NCBI GenBank assembly: GCA_032164245.1
Contig: JAVMKO010000002.1
Coordinates: 61,599,840-61,663,839 of the forward strand
DNA length: 64,000 nucleotides
From: Sternotherus odoratus
Lineage: Eukaryota; Chordata; Testudines; Kinosternidae
Direction of reading: 5' to 3'
Part shown: in pieces, positions 23,805 to 52,980 of the stretch
How the letters are laid out: each line of letters opens with the position of its first letter
Position numbering within the stretch: the stretch's first letter is position 1
The notes under the pieces: generated by a model
Database searches by the model: none
The model's input: only the letters and a program-made list of their open reading frames with translations
Told to the model about the DNA's origin: nothing
Made by a program: the position numbers and the translations under genes

Positions 23805-24878
23805 TGTGACGGAGTCAGACCAGAAGGGTATAGGAGAGTGCTGGAAGGCAGGTATATCAGTGTCAGGATGTGCAGGTCCTTGTTCCCTGGATAGCCAAAC
23901 AAAGGGCTGGTCCTCACTCGGGGGGGGGGGGGAGGGAATCGACGGCAGATACGCAACTTCAGCTACGTGAATCACGTAGCTGAAGTTTGCGTATCTGCCG
24001 CTGACTTACCTCTCGTCCCCACGGCGGCGGCAGTCGGCAGCGCGCTCCCCTGTCGACTCCAGCTTGCGTCTCCCGGCGAGCTGGAGTTCCGGAGTCGACG
24101 GGGGAGCTCCGGGCGATCGATTTATCGTGTCTTAACAAGACGCGATAAATCGATCGCCAGAAGATCGATCCCGCGCGAGTGAAGACCAGCCCAAAGGCTA
24201 CTCCAGGCCAATCAAGACACCTGTCGCCAATTAACCAGTTAAGGTTGTTAGGCTAATGAAGGCACCTGATCCCAATTAACTGGCAAGAGGGTAGTTAAGG
24301 CAGTTAGGCTAATGGAGACAGGTGGAGCCCAGCAAGGTCTCACTCAAACTGTTTAAAAGCTCTCCTTTCCAGCTCCCTGGGAGGAGCCAAGGAGAAAGGA
24401 GCTGGAGGAGAGGAAGCTTTGCTGTAACCGGAGGTAAGGGTGACACTAGGAAGAGGGTACCTTGGGGAAGAGGCCCAGGGAATCAAAGCAGCACTAGTGG
24501 TAGAGGGAAAGCCACCAACAGCTCCTACTATTAGGGTCCGTGGGCTGGAACCTGGAGTAGAGGGCGGGCCCGGGTTCCCCCCATCCCCTTCCATACTCTA
24601 CAAAAATCCTCTTGAGAGGAGAAACGAGACTCAGTTAATTAAGGAGGCTAAACTGTGCTTACTAAGCTCTACAGCGCAACAAAGACTGTGGGGTATTTCC
24701 CCCCAGCCTCCTTTTCACCTCCCATACTGTCCTGTGATGAAGGTAACTCACTAGGTGGTGACTCTTGCCAACTATACTGAGAGAGGAAGGTCACTCTGGG
24801 GCCTAGATGAGTTTCTGAGGCCCCTAAATCTGCCAGGAAGTGTGGGACCCACAAATACAGACTTGGAGCTTTGTCACA
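23805..24878 (+). repeat. Solo LTR, 4-bp target duplication, split by a MITE
   Basis: Starts TGTGACGGAG and ends TTTGTCACA, with ATAT at 23801-23804 and 24879-24882. A TTTAAAAG TATA-like box at about 24350 suggests plus orientation. Removing the 288-bp MITE at 23905-24192 and its extra AAA leaves about 783 bp. The class (gypsy or retrovirus) was not determined. Confidence 0.65.
23905..24192 (+). mobile_element. Harbinger-like MITE, 288 bp, AAA target duplication, nested in the solo LTR
   Basis: Ends GGGCTGGTCCTCACT and AGTGAAGACCAGCCC are inverted. AAA flanks at 23902-23904 and 24193-24195. Inside is a near-perfect hairpin around GCTACGTGAATCACGTAGC. The same family occurs complete at 32383-32670, also 288 bp. 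Confidence 0.8.
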
Positions 24879-26899
24879 ATATGCAGAACTTTTAATTTTT
24901 TGTCTCAGAATTCCCCCAGGAGTAAACACTGATAATACTTGACCAAGAATTTCTAATACGAATACATTGCCAAATAATATGACAAATTACCATCCTGTTT
25001 CTCATATTACCGGCACCCTTCATTGTCCAGTAGAACACATTTAAACAAGTATCCAGGAGTCCAATATGAAAATGAGATATTTTCTATAAGAGGTTTCGTC
25101 ATTAAATAGGACTACAAAATGATATAAATAGGTTTAATCCATAAATATGATTTTTCAAGATGAATTGCAGTTATCTTGGGTTATGCAAGAGATTGATACT
25201 TCAGGCTTGGAGAATCTTTCAAGTCCTTGTTTTAAGAGATTGGTATGTTGATATGACAGAAATTACTTCCAAAGAGCACAGTATTTAGAAGATGAATGAC
25301 AACACTGATGAATGTAATATATGAGTGGAATTTGTTTAATCTAAGGGAAAACATAGATATACAAGAAGCCACAAGATCTCTTAAGGAGAATAGATGTGGA
25401 ACAGTTCAGGATTTAGCTTTTGTAAATCTTTGCTTTTTATTTGCCTGTAGCTTTTGAAATTTGGATGTATAATTTTGTATAGTTTTAAATCCCCTTAAGA
25501 CATAATACAACACAAATAGTTTATTACATTTATTGTGTTTCTAAGTCCAAGTATAATGTGGACACAGGTCCAAAAATCATTACACAAATGGTATTAATGA
25601 CACCTTTGCTGGCAGTCTCAACAGGGAGACTAAGGACTGAATGGGGTTGGGAGACTTAACTACCCTTTCACCTTAGAAGTGGTCTCAAGGCAAGGGTTGA
25701 GTCAGATTGGTGGGACAACATGAAGAAGCATGCACTGTCCATGATGTACTTGTCTTGTAGAAAGGTAGGGACTTATTACTTGTGTTGGGTGCAATAACAT
25801 GCAATAGTACATACAATTGTTATAGTGGAATAAGTTACTTGTTACATGCGTTTTTCACTGCTGGCCAGATTGATATATTTGAAAAGTGGGTATTGAAGTG
25901 ACTAATAATTTAACTACTTCCCTTGTTTGTCAAATAGCCATTATTCCTTTTCTTTCTGCATTTCATAGAATATTTTTAATTTAAAAATTGATGTATTTTT
26001 TAAAAGGGGAACATGAAAAAGTACACGCAAAAAGAAGCAGAGATGAATGGGAATGTAGTCTTAGACGATTCTCCAATAACCAGTGGCCTCAGTTCTTTGG
26101 TCCAGCCAAGCTGTGGGTAGTGCAGTATCCAAGGGAAAAACGAAGGTACCTTTTGCAGCTTCTGGTTTTAGGACTGGCTGGGAGTTGTTTTTACCTTTTG
26201 TGTAGTTTACACCTGACTGTCCACAGCCCCAAAGGTCACTGAAGTGGGCAGGAAAATTTCGGGGTAGTACAGCCATGCCTGTTTTTCCCAGCCACTTCTA
26301 CTATATTGGTGGCTGTGAAGGGTACTGTAGTGGTTTGCTGGCTTGTTGCTATCCAGGGATTAGTGTTATGCAGCTGGGGAAAATTTTGGTGTAGCCTGTT
26401 AATAACTTGTAATTCAAATCTGTTGAGATAATTATATGGGTTTTTAAAAGAGCAACATGATACCTGTTCAGTTGTGCAGCTGAGTCTACAACTCCTTTGG
26501 ATACGCAGATCTCTTTGAAAAGCTGTGTAATCCAGGTACAGTTTAGTTCGATAATTTGTAAACAGTCAGATGCTGAGATCTTGACTCCTATTTTACTCAA
26601 TCAAAACTCAGATTAATAAAATCCAAAGCAGTTTGTTTATGCTCACTTGTAAAGATCTCAGGAATTGTAAAATAAACCATTTCTGCAGTCTCCCTGGAGT
26701 GTCTTGTGGTAAAGAATGTGGGTTTTAGTCCCACTACCAATCAGCTAGCAATTTGAGCTACGTATTGTTACTCTTGTCTGCAAAGCAGAATGTTTCTTTC
26801 ATTCAGTCACATTGTACTTTTTTGCAGTGTTATTTGTGCTGAGTCATTGGGGCGGTTGAAAACAGTGACTCACACATAGCTGAATTTGTTCCTTTGTAA

Positions 26900-26972
26900 G
26901 GGGAATTAGCTCAAATGGTAGAGCGCTCGCTTAGCATGCGAGAGGTAGCGGGATCGATGCCCGCATTCTCCA
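26900..26972 (+). tRNA. tRNA-Ala(AGC)
   Basis: The 73-base sequence folds as a full cloverleaf. It has a 7-bp acceptor stem with the G3-U70 wobble that identifies alanine tRNA to its synthetase. It also has the D arm TAGCTCAAATGGTAGAGC, the anticodon loop TTAGCAT with AGC, and the T arm GCGGGATCGATGCCCGC. The discriminator base is A73. A T8 run at about 26979 is the pol III terminator. The sequence is almost identical to vertebrate tRNA-Ala(AGC). The internal A and B boxes serve as promoter. Confidence 0.95.
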
Positions 26973-26999
26973 GTAAGATTTTTTTTTTATTTTTTTTAA

Positions 27000-27950
27000 A
27001 TCAGAGAATATTTATTTCAAAAGGACCCGGTTTTGCAGTTCAGAAGAATATGCATATTTTAAATTACTTCTTGAGGCCTTATAAAATTAGAAAGTGGGAT
27101 TTATGGGGGGTGGAGGGGTTGTTTTGTGGAAAGGTTGGTTTTGTAATCTCTTTTCTGGAAGATTATCACAGCTGCATGCACCGGGGAGAGGTTATTCTTG
27201 ACAGCTGAAACAAACAAAAGGATCACAAGTGTTGCAACTTGTTGCTTGTGATTTTTGTCTCTAATATTTCACCCCTCTAAATACTTGTCTTTATTTTCTT
27301 TTTAAAATCTATATGCCTCCTGGTCTTTTGTAAGGGATCAAAATAAATGTACATATTAAATGAATCCACCACATTTTAAGAAAGGGATGTGCACAATATG
27401 CTTGAATGATATTTTTAACTGTGTATGGAAGACCGAAAATAATTTGTGCCCTCAAAATTGTGTTTCATAAATATTGAAAGAATGTTCTCAATACAAAGGA
27501 TAAGGCAATTCAGCTGAGTGGAGACATAATAGGTTGAATCGTGGAAGGTTTAAATATTTTTGTAAAATCTATACCAGGGATGATTTTTTTAAATTAGAAA
27601 ATCCCATTTGCATATATGGTTAGGGTAGAGGGTTGTGTCATGTGTCTGTTCTTATAGCATGGAAAAGCGGTGACCAGGAGGAGTATGGCAATTCCAAGAT
27701 AAATTTATGTCCATAAAAACACCTATAACATTATATTAAAGAGGCAAAATGTGTGAAGTAATCTCTTACTGTGCCATATTCTTTTTGTGAAAGAGACAAA
27801 CTTTTGAGCTTACATAGAGCTATTCTTCAGATCGAGGAAAGGTACTCAATGTTACAGCTAACTCGGAGGTGGAACAGATTAGCATTATTTAACACTATTT
27901 TACTCTTCTATATGCTATGTGTTCAATTGTTATGGAATGTGAGCATTTTC
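27000..27950. other. No gene seen
   Basis: Only a dispersed repeat piece (about 27785-27850, GAGCTTACATAGAGC type, related to the one at 60575-60705) is visible. The rest is AT-rich DNA without coding signal. Confidence 0.5.
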
Positions 27951-27959
27951 ATATCTAAT

Positions 27960-28760
27960 ACTGAGATCTCATGTTCAGCTGATTATCCAACACAATTCCC
28001 AATCCTTTTCAGAGTCTCTGCTTTCCAGAGAATTCTCTGTTCCTCGAAGAATACATTTACATTTACCCATATTAAAATCCATATTGTGTGTTTGCCCAAT
28101 TTAGAAAATCACTATTGATCACAATCCACTGACCTGCCGTCTTTATTATTAACCACTCCCCAATTTTGATCTCATCTGCAAACTTTCAGTGACTATTTTG
28201 TTTCCTTCCAATTCATTTATCAAACTTTTAAATAGTGGAGGTCCAAGAATTGATCATTACAGGACCCCATTGGAAACATACCTACTCCACAGGTGCTGAC
28301 TCAGTGGGTGGGCTGGAGCTGGAGCACCCATGGGAGAAAAATGGTGGGTGTTGAGCACCCACCAGCAGCACTACGATCAGCTCCTCTTACCCCCTCAACA
28401 CCTCCCACCCATTGACAGGCCCAGCAGGTCAGCACCTTCCCTTACTTCCCTGTGCTTCCTGCCTGCAGTGAATGGTTGTTTTGTGGCATGCAGGAAGTTG
28501 GGAGGGAGGGTGGAGCAGCAGGAATGTAGCATTCTCAGGAGAGGGGGCGGAAGTGAGCAGGAAGAAGCAGAGCAGGATGGAAAGAGACAGGGCAGCGCCG
28601 CGGAGGAAGGGGTGGAGTAGGGCCAGGGCCCTACTCAATGGTGATCTCCCATTTACAATTACATTTAGCTAATTCATTAACTGTGCTCATAGTATTGTCC
28701 AAATATATCGAATGTCTTTCAACCTGCCATGATTTTTCAAAAATGGAAGAAACTTTTCTT
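27960..28760 (-). mobile_element. CR1-like LINE 3' fragment, interrupted by a hAT MITE
   Basis: The plus strand carries the CR1-type phrases CATCTGCAAACTTTCAGTGA and GACCCCATTGGAAACATACC, then continues after the insert at 28637 with CCCATTTACAATTACATTT. This is the order of the CR1 reverse complement, so the LINE is on the minus strand. Confidence 0.6.
28288..28628. mobile_element. hAT-type MITE inside the CR1 fragment
   Basis: The flanks ACCTACTC (28280-28287) and CCCTACTC (28629-28636) form an 8-bp target duplication with one change. The interior core GGTTGTTTTGTGGCATGCAG is shared with the elements at 7731 and 11458. Confidence 0.7.
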
Positions 28761-29295
28761 GTGCAACCACTGTAATTAGCATGTTATTTACCAAAAAGAG
28801 AGAACCTCCTGTAGTCTTGTGATATTAGTGGCTGGGGAGACAGAGTTGTTGCAGATTTTGCTGTTGTTGATCAAAGAATATTAACCCAGTGACACTAGCT
28901 GTTACATTGTGTTATATTCTGAGAATAAGATGCATGTTGGTAAACCTCAGTGCTGAAGAGACGAGTTAAAGCACTGTGCAGATTTCTAGGGACAAAATAT
29001 AGCCTGCAATGGGAGTAATCAGATATGCTTGCTTTTAAACACTAGAATACTTCAGTTTGAATGTGAAAAACCAACTGAACAGAGAAAAGGATGAGAGCAG
29101 ATGAAGATCCCAGTTGGTCAGATTGATGAGACAACCTCTCAGAGATGACACAAACATTCTAGTCTTTGAAAGACTTGTACGTCCTGAGTAGGCTAAGCAA
29201 CTATAGAAGAGTCCTTGCTAGTGCTAAATGGGCATGATGAAGCATCAGACACCATTTTATTCTCTGATTAGATCTACTCTATTAGCTACCTATGG

Positions 29296-29364
29296 GGGGA
29301 ATTAGCTCAAATGGTAGAGCGCTTGCTTAGCATGTGAGAGGTAGTGGGATCAATGCCCATCTTT
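29296..29364 (+). pseudogene. Decayed tRNA-Ala(AGC) copy
   Basis: Bases match the functional gene at 26900 through the D arm and anticodon loop. CpG sites in the anticodon and T arms have become TpG or CpA (CGCTTGC, CATGTGAG, AGTGGGATCAATGCCCAT), and the 3' acceptor strand is lost. The cloverleaf therefore cannot close. Confidence 0.85.
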
Positions 29365-29746
29365 GAACATCAATTACAAACATTGATGGGAGGAAGAGAA
29401 ACAGCAATAATCTGAAGGAAAAGGAAAAATGGTTACTGTTTCTTTTTAAAAAAACTACTAGAAAACAAAATGAAGTCTGTTTGCAATTGCTGAACACAAG
29501 GTTGGAGTGTTCACCAAGATTTAGCTTCACTTTTTGAAATGCATAGAAAGGCAAATATATACTAGTATAAAGCCAATAGATTTTAATTTCCAAAGTCACA
29601 AGCACTAATGTCTCTGTAGTAAAAATACTAAAGCATAACAGGCACTGAGTTAAATTACATTTCTGTCCAAAAGCAGTGGTTCAAGATTAATTTTGACATT
29701 TGGGCTTTAAAATGCATAAAAATTGTTAGCTTGTTCTACCAAGCAC

Positions 29747-29752
29747 TTTATT
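29747..29752 (-). terminator. Likely polyadenylation signal of MCM4
   Basis: AATAAA on the minus strand, 247 bp beyond the MCM4 stop codon, in a quiet AT-rich stretch. It was chosen because no earlier AATAAA was noticed. Confidence 0.5.
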
Positions 29753-29998
29753 GAAAATACACATTGCATTAAAATGTTAGTAACCCATTTTGTTCAAACA
29801 AATATTGCTGTGATTAATTTAGGCTTTTTGCAGTCCTTCAGAATCTTAGTTATTTACAGTGCTTGCATTGTTGGTGAACACCATGTCACCCACCATCATG
29901 AGTTTTGCCCTAACTTTATTCATATTCTTAAACGTGCTACAGCTCTCAAGGGAAGTACTTGGAAAAAACAGAAACTCTGTTGTTAAGTTAGCATTTCA

Positions 29999-48766
<18,768 letters not shown>

Positions 48767-49869
48767 GATGCTTCTTTACTGACTGCTGCTGCTCCCTGTG
48801 TGTGTGGAGAGAGAAAATGAGGCAGAAAAAAGTGACCCCACCCACCAGCCCGGACTCTGCACTGAACCCCCTCTCCCGGAAGGCCACTGGGCCTGCACTG
48901 GAAGCAGACAACCCTGCGCTGCAATGCCCCCCGGCACCTGCTCCGAGCCGGGCCCTGAGACCAACACGTTACAGGGAATTAACAGCACAATACAGAGCTG
49001 CCCCCTTCAGTGCCATGAACCGGGGCTGGCCTTACCATGAGGCGCACTGAGGCGGCTGCCTCAAGTGCCAGACTATGTGTGTGGGGTGGGGGTAGGGGCG
49101 CTAGGACCCAGAGTGTAGAAAATTGTGTCCGCTTCTGGTGCATCTGTATTTTTTCTGCTCTAGATGCACAGAGATGGTGGAGTGCTGTGCTGGAGGAAGG
49201 AGGGCACAAGAGACATAACAGGCAGGCAGGAGACAAGGTGAGAGGGAATAACGGAAAACAGAAGAAGCTGCAGGGAGAGAGGAGTAGAAGCCTCTGATGG
49301 ACCTCTCTAGCACCCCTAGGAACCTAGACTGATTAACACCAGCTTCTCAGGAAGCTTCCTGTTTCCTGCTGCTTCCCTGAACCCACTTGAAGAGAACAGT
49401 CAACTGAAGTAGTAGGAGCCAGTTAGGCCCTTAAGATGCTGCTCTCTTCCCTCACTTAGGCCCCGATAAGAGCCTGCTTATTTGTCCCATTCAATGGAGT
49501 GTTGAGAGCCACTATAGCTGACTCAGAACAGCAGTCACGAGTGAAAGAAGAAAACACCCTTCTGGGGCAGCATTCAGAAAAAGAAAGCAAAGGAAACTTT
49601 TCTTTCTAAGCAGGAAGGAGCTCTATAGGCCCAAATGTTCACAGTGAGCCTTCCAGTCCCAGTGAGAATGTGAATGGTAAGGAGATGTCTGATCTTCCAG
49701 TGAGCCAGAGTGCAGGTGACCTGGCAGCTATTGCAGCATCTGTATCTCCATCTCAAATGGATGTAAACCATGCGCATTCCTGAAGAAAAGTGCAGATCAG
49801 AGAAGAGTGTGGTGGAGGTGCAAGAAAGAGCTGCTACTGAGTTTACTTCCTAAAATCTAGATTATCCAG

Positions 49870-50330
49870 GGCTGTGGACCCACTTAAGCAGAAGCCTGAG
49901 GGACTTCCCTGTACTGTATGGGCCACACCAAGTGAAAAACTTCACGTTCTTCAGAGATAATGAAAATAGACGTTTCCATTCAACAAATTGCTGGTGTGAA
50001 ATCCTCAATGGTGACGAAGTGGAGAGGCCATGGCTTATGTACTCAAAATCCCAGAATGCTGTACACTGTTTTTGTTGCAAAGTCTTCTAGTCTAATTTTC
50101 CAGCCACATTGGGATCTACAGGAACAAAGGACTGGAAAAATCTGTCTAGAAATAGAACATGCGATGAGAAGGCAGCAGATCACCAGAGAACATCTCATAG
50201 ATGGAAAGAGCTTGAGATGAGAGTTAGGTTTAAGGCCACCATAGATGATCAGCATCAATAAAAGATTGCATCAGAGTCTTAACTGGCAAAATGTTCTGAA
50301 AAGGCTCATTGTGACCCAAAATCTAGGTGA
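49870..50330 (+). pseudogene. hAT transposase N-terminal (TTF-type zinc finger) remnant
   Basis: The plus strand gives FPVLYGPHQVKNFTFFRDNE, then WLMYSKSQNAVHCFCCKVF and TGTKDWKNLS, the pattern of the TTF zinc finger in ZMYM-type hAT transposases. A stop after CCKVF and frame changes show that it is dead. Degraded flanking DNA from about 49020 may belong to the same insertion. Confidence 0.6.
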
Positions 50331-50538
50331 GCCACTTCAGATCAGCTGTATGCGCCAAACAAGGGAAACTTCCTTAACATTGGTAACAAAGTCCTGTGGC
50401 ACCTTAAAGACTAACTATAAAGTTTTGAAGCATGAGCTTTCGTGGGCTGATGGCTGAGTTTGACAGAAGATTGTGGCAGATTGTATCACTCTGTTGTTCT
50501 GGACTGCACACCTGACATCAGCCATACTGTTGCACAAA

Positions 50539-51082
50539 TGGCTCGTTTCCTTTGGAGATTACTCAATTTACCTTCAAAGAACAGGCAGGCTTTGGAGAAA
50601 GCTTGAATACAAAAGTTTATTCGCTAGCGAAGTGAAGCCACAGAGATAGCTCTCAAATTATGGCTTCCCTTCTTACATCATTACAAGACTTTTTATATGG
50701 TTCTTTACATGGAGGAGGCAAGAAGGGCCTCATGCAAATTAACAAGTAAAACATGACGTTGTTTCTTATCTATTTACTTATTTATCTGGAAAGAACAAGA
50801 CATACAAACACAAAGTTCTTATCATGAAACGGTACATATGGGGTAAGAATACACGCAGATATGAGCTAAAACATACGTGGTAAGACAAACGTATGAAATA
50901 TACAGGACAAGATACGAGTTTGAATCCTGTGAGCCCCAGTGGTGCCTCCAGGAATGCATAACACAAGATAAGAACTTAAAGCATCCCAGAGCTAGTTACA
51001 CAGCTTCAGTGAGACATTTTCCTATATTTTAACCTTTTCTTACAATACCGAACAAGTGACTTTAATGGTGCCTTTTGTAACA
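50539..51082 (-). repeat. Solo LTR, 544 bp, between MCM4 and PRKDC
   Basis: On the minus strand it runs TGTTACAAAAGG to GAGCCA. ACAAA is duplicated at 50534-50538 and 51083-51087. A TATA-like CATATAAAAAG near 50700 and AATAAA near 50615 agree with minus orientation, the same as MCM4. It ends about 100 bp from the CpG island. Confidence 0.7.
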
Positions 51083-51179
51083 ACAAATTAATTCCAGTTT
51101 AGCACCTTCTCATTGGAGTCTGGAAGTGAAGTGTCGGTTAAAATGTTTGAACAAGGCGCGTTGTTAGTTCTCCTGTACT

Positions 51180-52980
51180 GGGGTGGGCAGCAGAGCCCTA
51201 CGGGGAGAGGGGCAGAGCAGGAAGGAGGCAGAATTGAGACCTTTGGAAGCTTTGGCCGGAGGAAGGGCGCTTGGCGTGGGGGGGGGGCAGGGGGGAATCA
51301 TTTGCGCTCCCTGCCTCAGATGCCAAAATGTTCTGGGCCCGCCCTGTCACGCGCCCCCTGCTCCCCCCAGAGGGGGACGCTCCCGCCCCTCGATCCCCTT
51401 CGCGCGCTATTGGGGGGTGGGGGGTTGCGGCGTCTCGCGCTCTTACCCCGCTTCTCTTCCGCGAGCACCTTCGGCCAGCCCGCGAACCCCGAGAAAATTC
51501 CGCGCCAAACCGGTCACGTGGGTGAGCTCTCGCGGGTTTTCCCACCAATAGCCGCACGGGAGAGCCTAACTCGCCCCACAAAGGGGGGGCGGAACCACCC
51601 ATATAGGTTCCGGGTACGGACGATCGCGCCCTAGAGGTTCTGTGAGCCTCTCTGCAGGGACAGAGCAAAGTCTGTCAGGAGCCCGATTCTTCCACAATAC
51701 AGGGAATTCACCCACCTAGAGCCTACATCAGATTCACAGGCAGGGTTCCCCCTCTCTTCCTGGTGACACATGGTATCGCCCAAGTTTCTCGGCTCAGTTA
51801 TTGAAAGCAGCTCGACGCTGGTTGGGAGCCTAGGACGGTCCATTCCCATCGCGAGGGGTGGGGGAAGGCTGTATTAATAACTACCTGATTTACACGAAAC
51901 GGAGTTTTACATCTGCGGAAGTAACATCGCATGAAACCAGCTTCCTCGTTTGTGTCCCTGTGTCTCGGACTGGAGGCGGGGCAACGGACACCCCCTGCGG
52001 CCGCAATGGTTTAGTCCAACCCCTCCTGTTCCCCCTTCTCCTCTCTGAGACCGAATCAATCCCCCTCCCTCCCGTGCCGGGTTACTTGGCCTTGCCGGAG
52101 CAAGTCACTCACCCAAGCGCGCGCGCGCGCGCCTGTGCGATTGGTTCCGCCCAACGGAACTCCTACCCGGGGAAGGTCCCTACGTCCCCTCTGCCCCGCC
52201 GGTGGAATTGGTCTTGTCCGGGAAGGTCCCGGCGGTTGGTTGCGCCCGGCGCCATGGCTGCGGCTCTGCCCGTGGGCGGCGGCATCCAGGGCTCGCTGCA
52301 CCAGCTGTTCTGCGCGCTGCAGGAGCCGGACCCCGGCACTGCCGCCCTGCGCGGCTACCACCTCATCCGCAGCGTGGGGGAGGCCTGCGTGACCAGCACC
52401 GGGGACGGCGCCCGCGGTGCGTGTGAGCTGGGCGGCGGGAACGAGCGGCCCCGCGGCCCTGCTCAGGCGGGGGCCGGGCGCGCTCAGCCCGCACCTGGGA
52501 AGGGCTGTCAGGCGGGGGGTGTCATGACACTCCGTGAGCCCCATTCGTGCCTTGGCTGGCGGGGTCTGCGCCCGCCCCACGCAGCAGCCCCTCGCAGGGG
52601 GGGGACCGGAGAAGTGAGTCCCGGCCTGTGCCTGGGGGCAGGGAACCGCGCCCCCCATGCGTGTGTCGTCCGCCCCCGGCTAGCCCGCGAACCGCTCTCC
52701 ACGCCCGCCCCTCCGCTCTCAGTGGCCCAAAGGGAGCCCTGCCCCCGGGCGCTCCCCGCGTCAAGCCCGGAGAGACACGGTGGGTGCGGAGCGGGAGGAG
52801 CTTTTCGGTCCTGGCTGCATAGCGCTGCACGCGCCGCATCCCGCTGCTCCGCCAGCATGTGCGGGGCGGACCCAGGATGGGAGCGAGCCGCTGCGCTGCG
52901 GGTACCGGGAACTCCCTCCTCCCCAGGCCCGTTGAGGAGGGTTTCGGGTGACCCGGCCCTCTCCGGAGCCAGCTGAGCAG
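51180..52980. promoter_or_regulatory. CpG island, presumed bidirectional MCM4/PRKDC promoter
   Basis: A dense run of CpG dinucleotides and GC boxes surrounds PRKDC exon 1, with a (GC)n run at about 52120. CCAAT boxes occur in both directions: ACCAATAG at about 51545, CGATTGGTTCC at about 52139 and GGAATTGGTC at about 52204. No canonical TATA box is placed for either gene. In vertebrates these two genes share a divergent promoter; here the MCM4 non-coding first exon probably lies in this island. Confidence 0.7.

Larger units (their letters stand above)
22476..26899. other. Repeat-rich intergenic DNA after the EF-hand gene
   Basis: After the stop codon there is a short tail of likely 3' UTR, then MITEs (22648, 23905) and a solo LTR (23805-24878). 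From about 24900 to 26899 I see no gene. No convincing AATAAA was found between 22475 and 22648. Confidence 0.5.

Noticed and set aside
25988..26242. 84-codon frame with a hydrophobic stretch
   Set aside because: No promoter, splice or homology support; intergenic.
51858..52976. Open frame of 372 codons over the CpG island
   Set aside because: It is in frame with PRKDC exon 1 but reads through the exon 1 donor at 52417; low stop density is due to GC content. The PRKDC start at 52254 has the better context.
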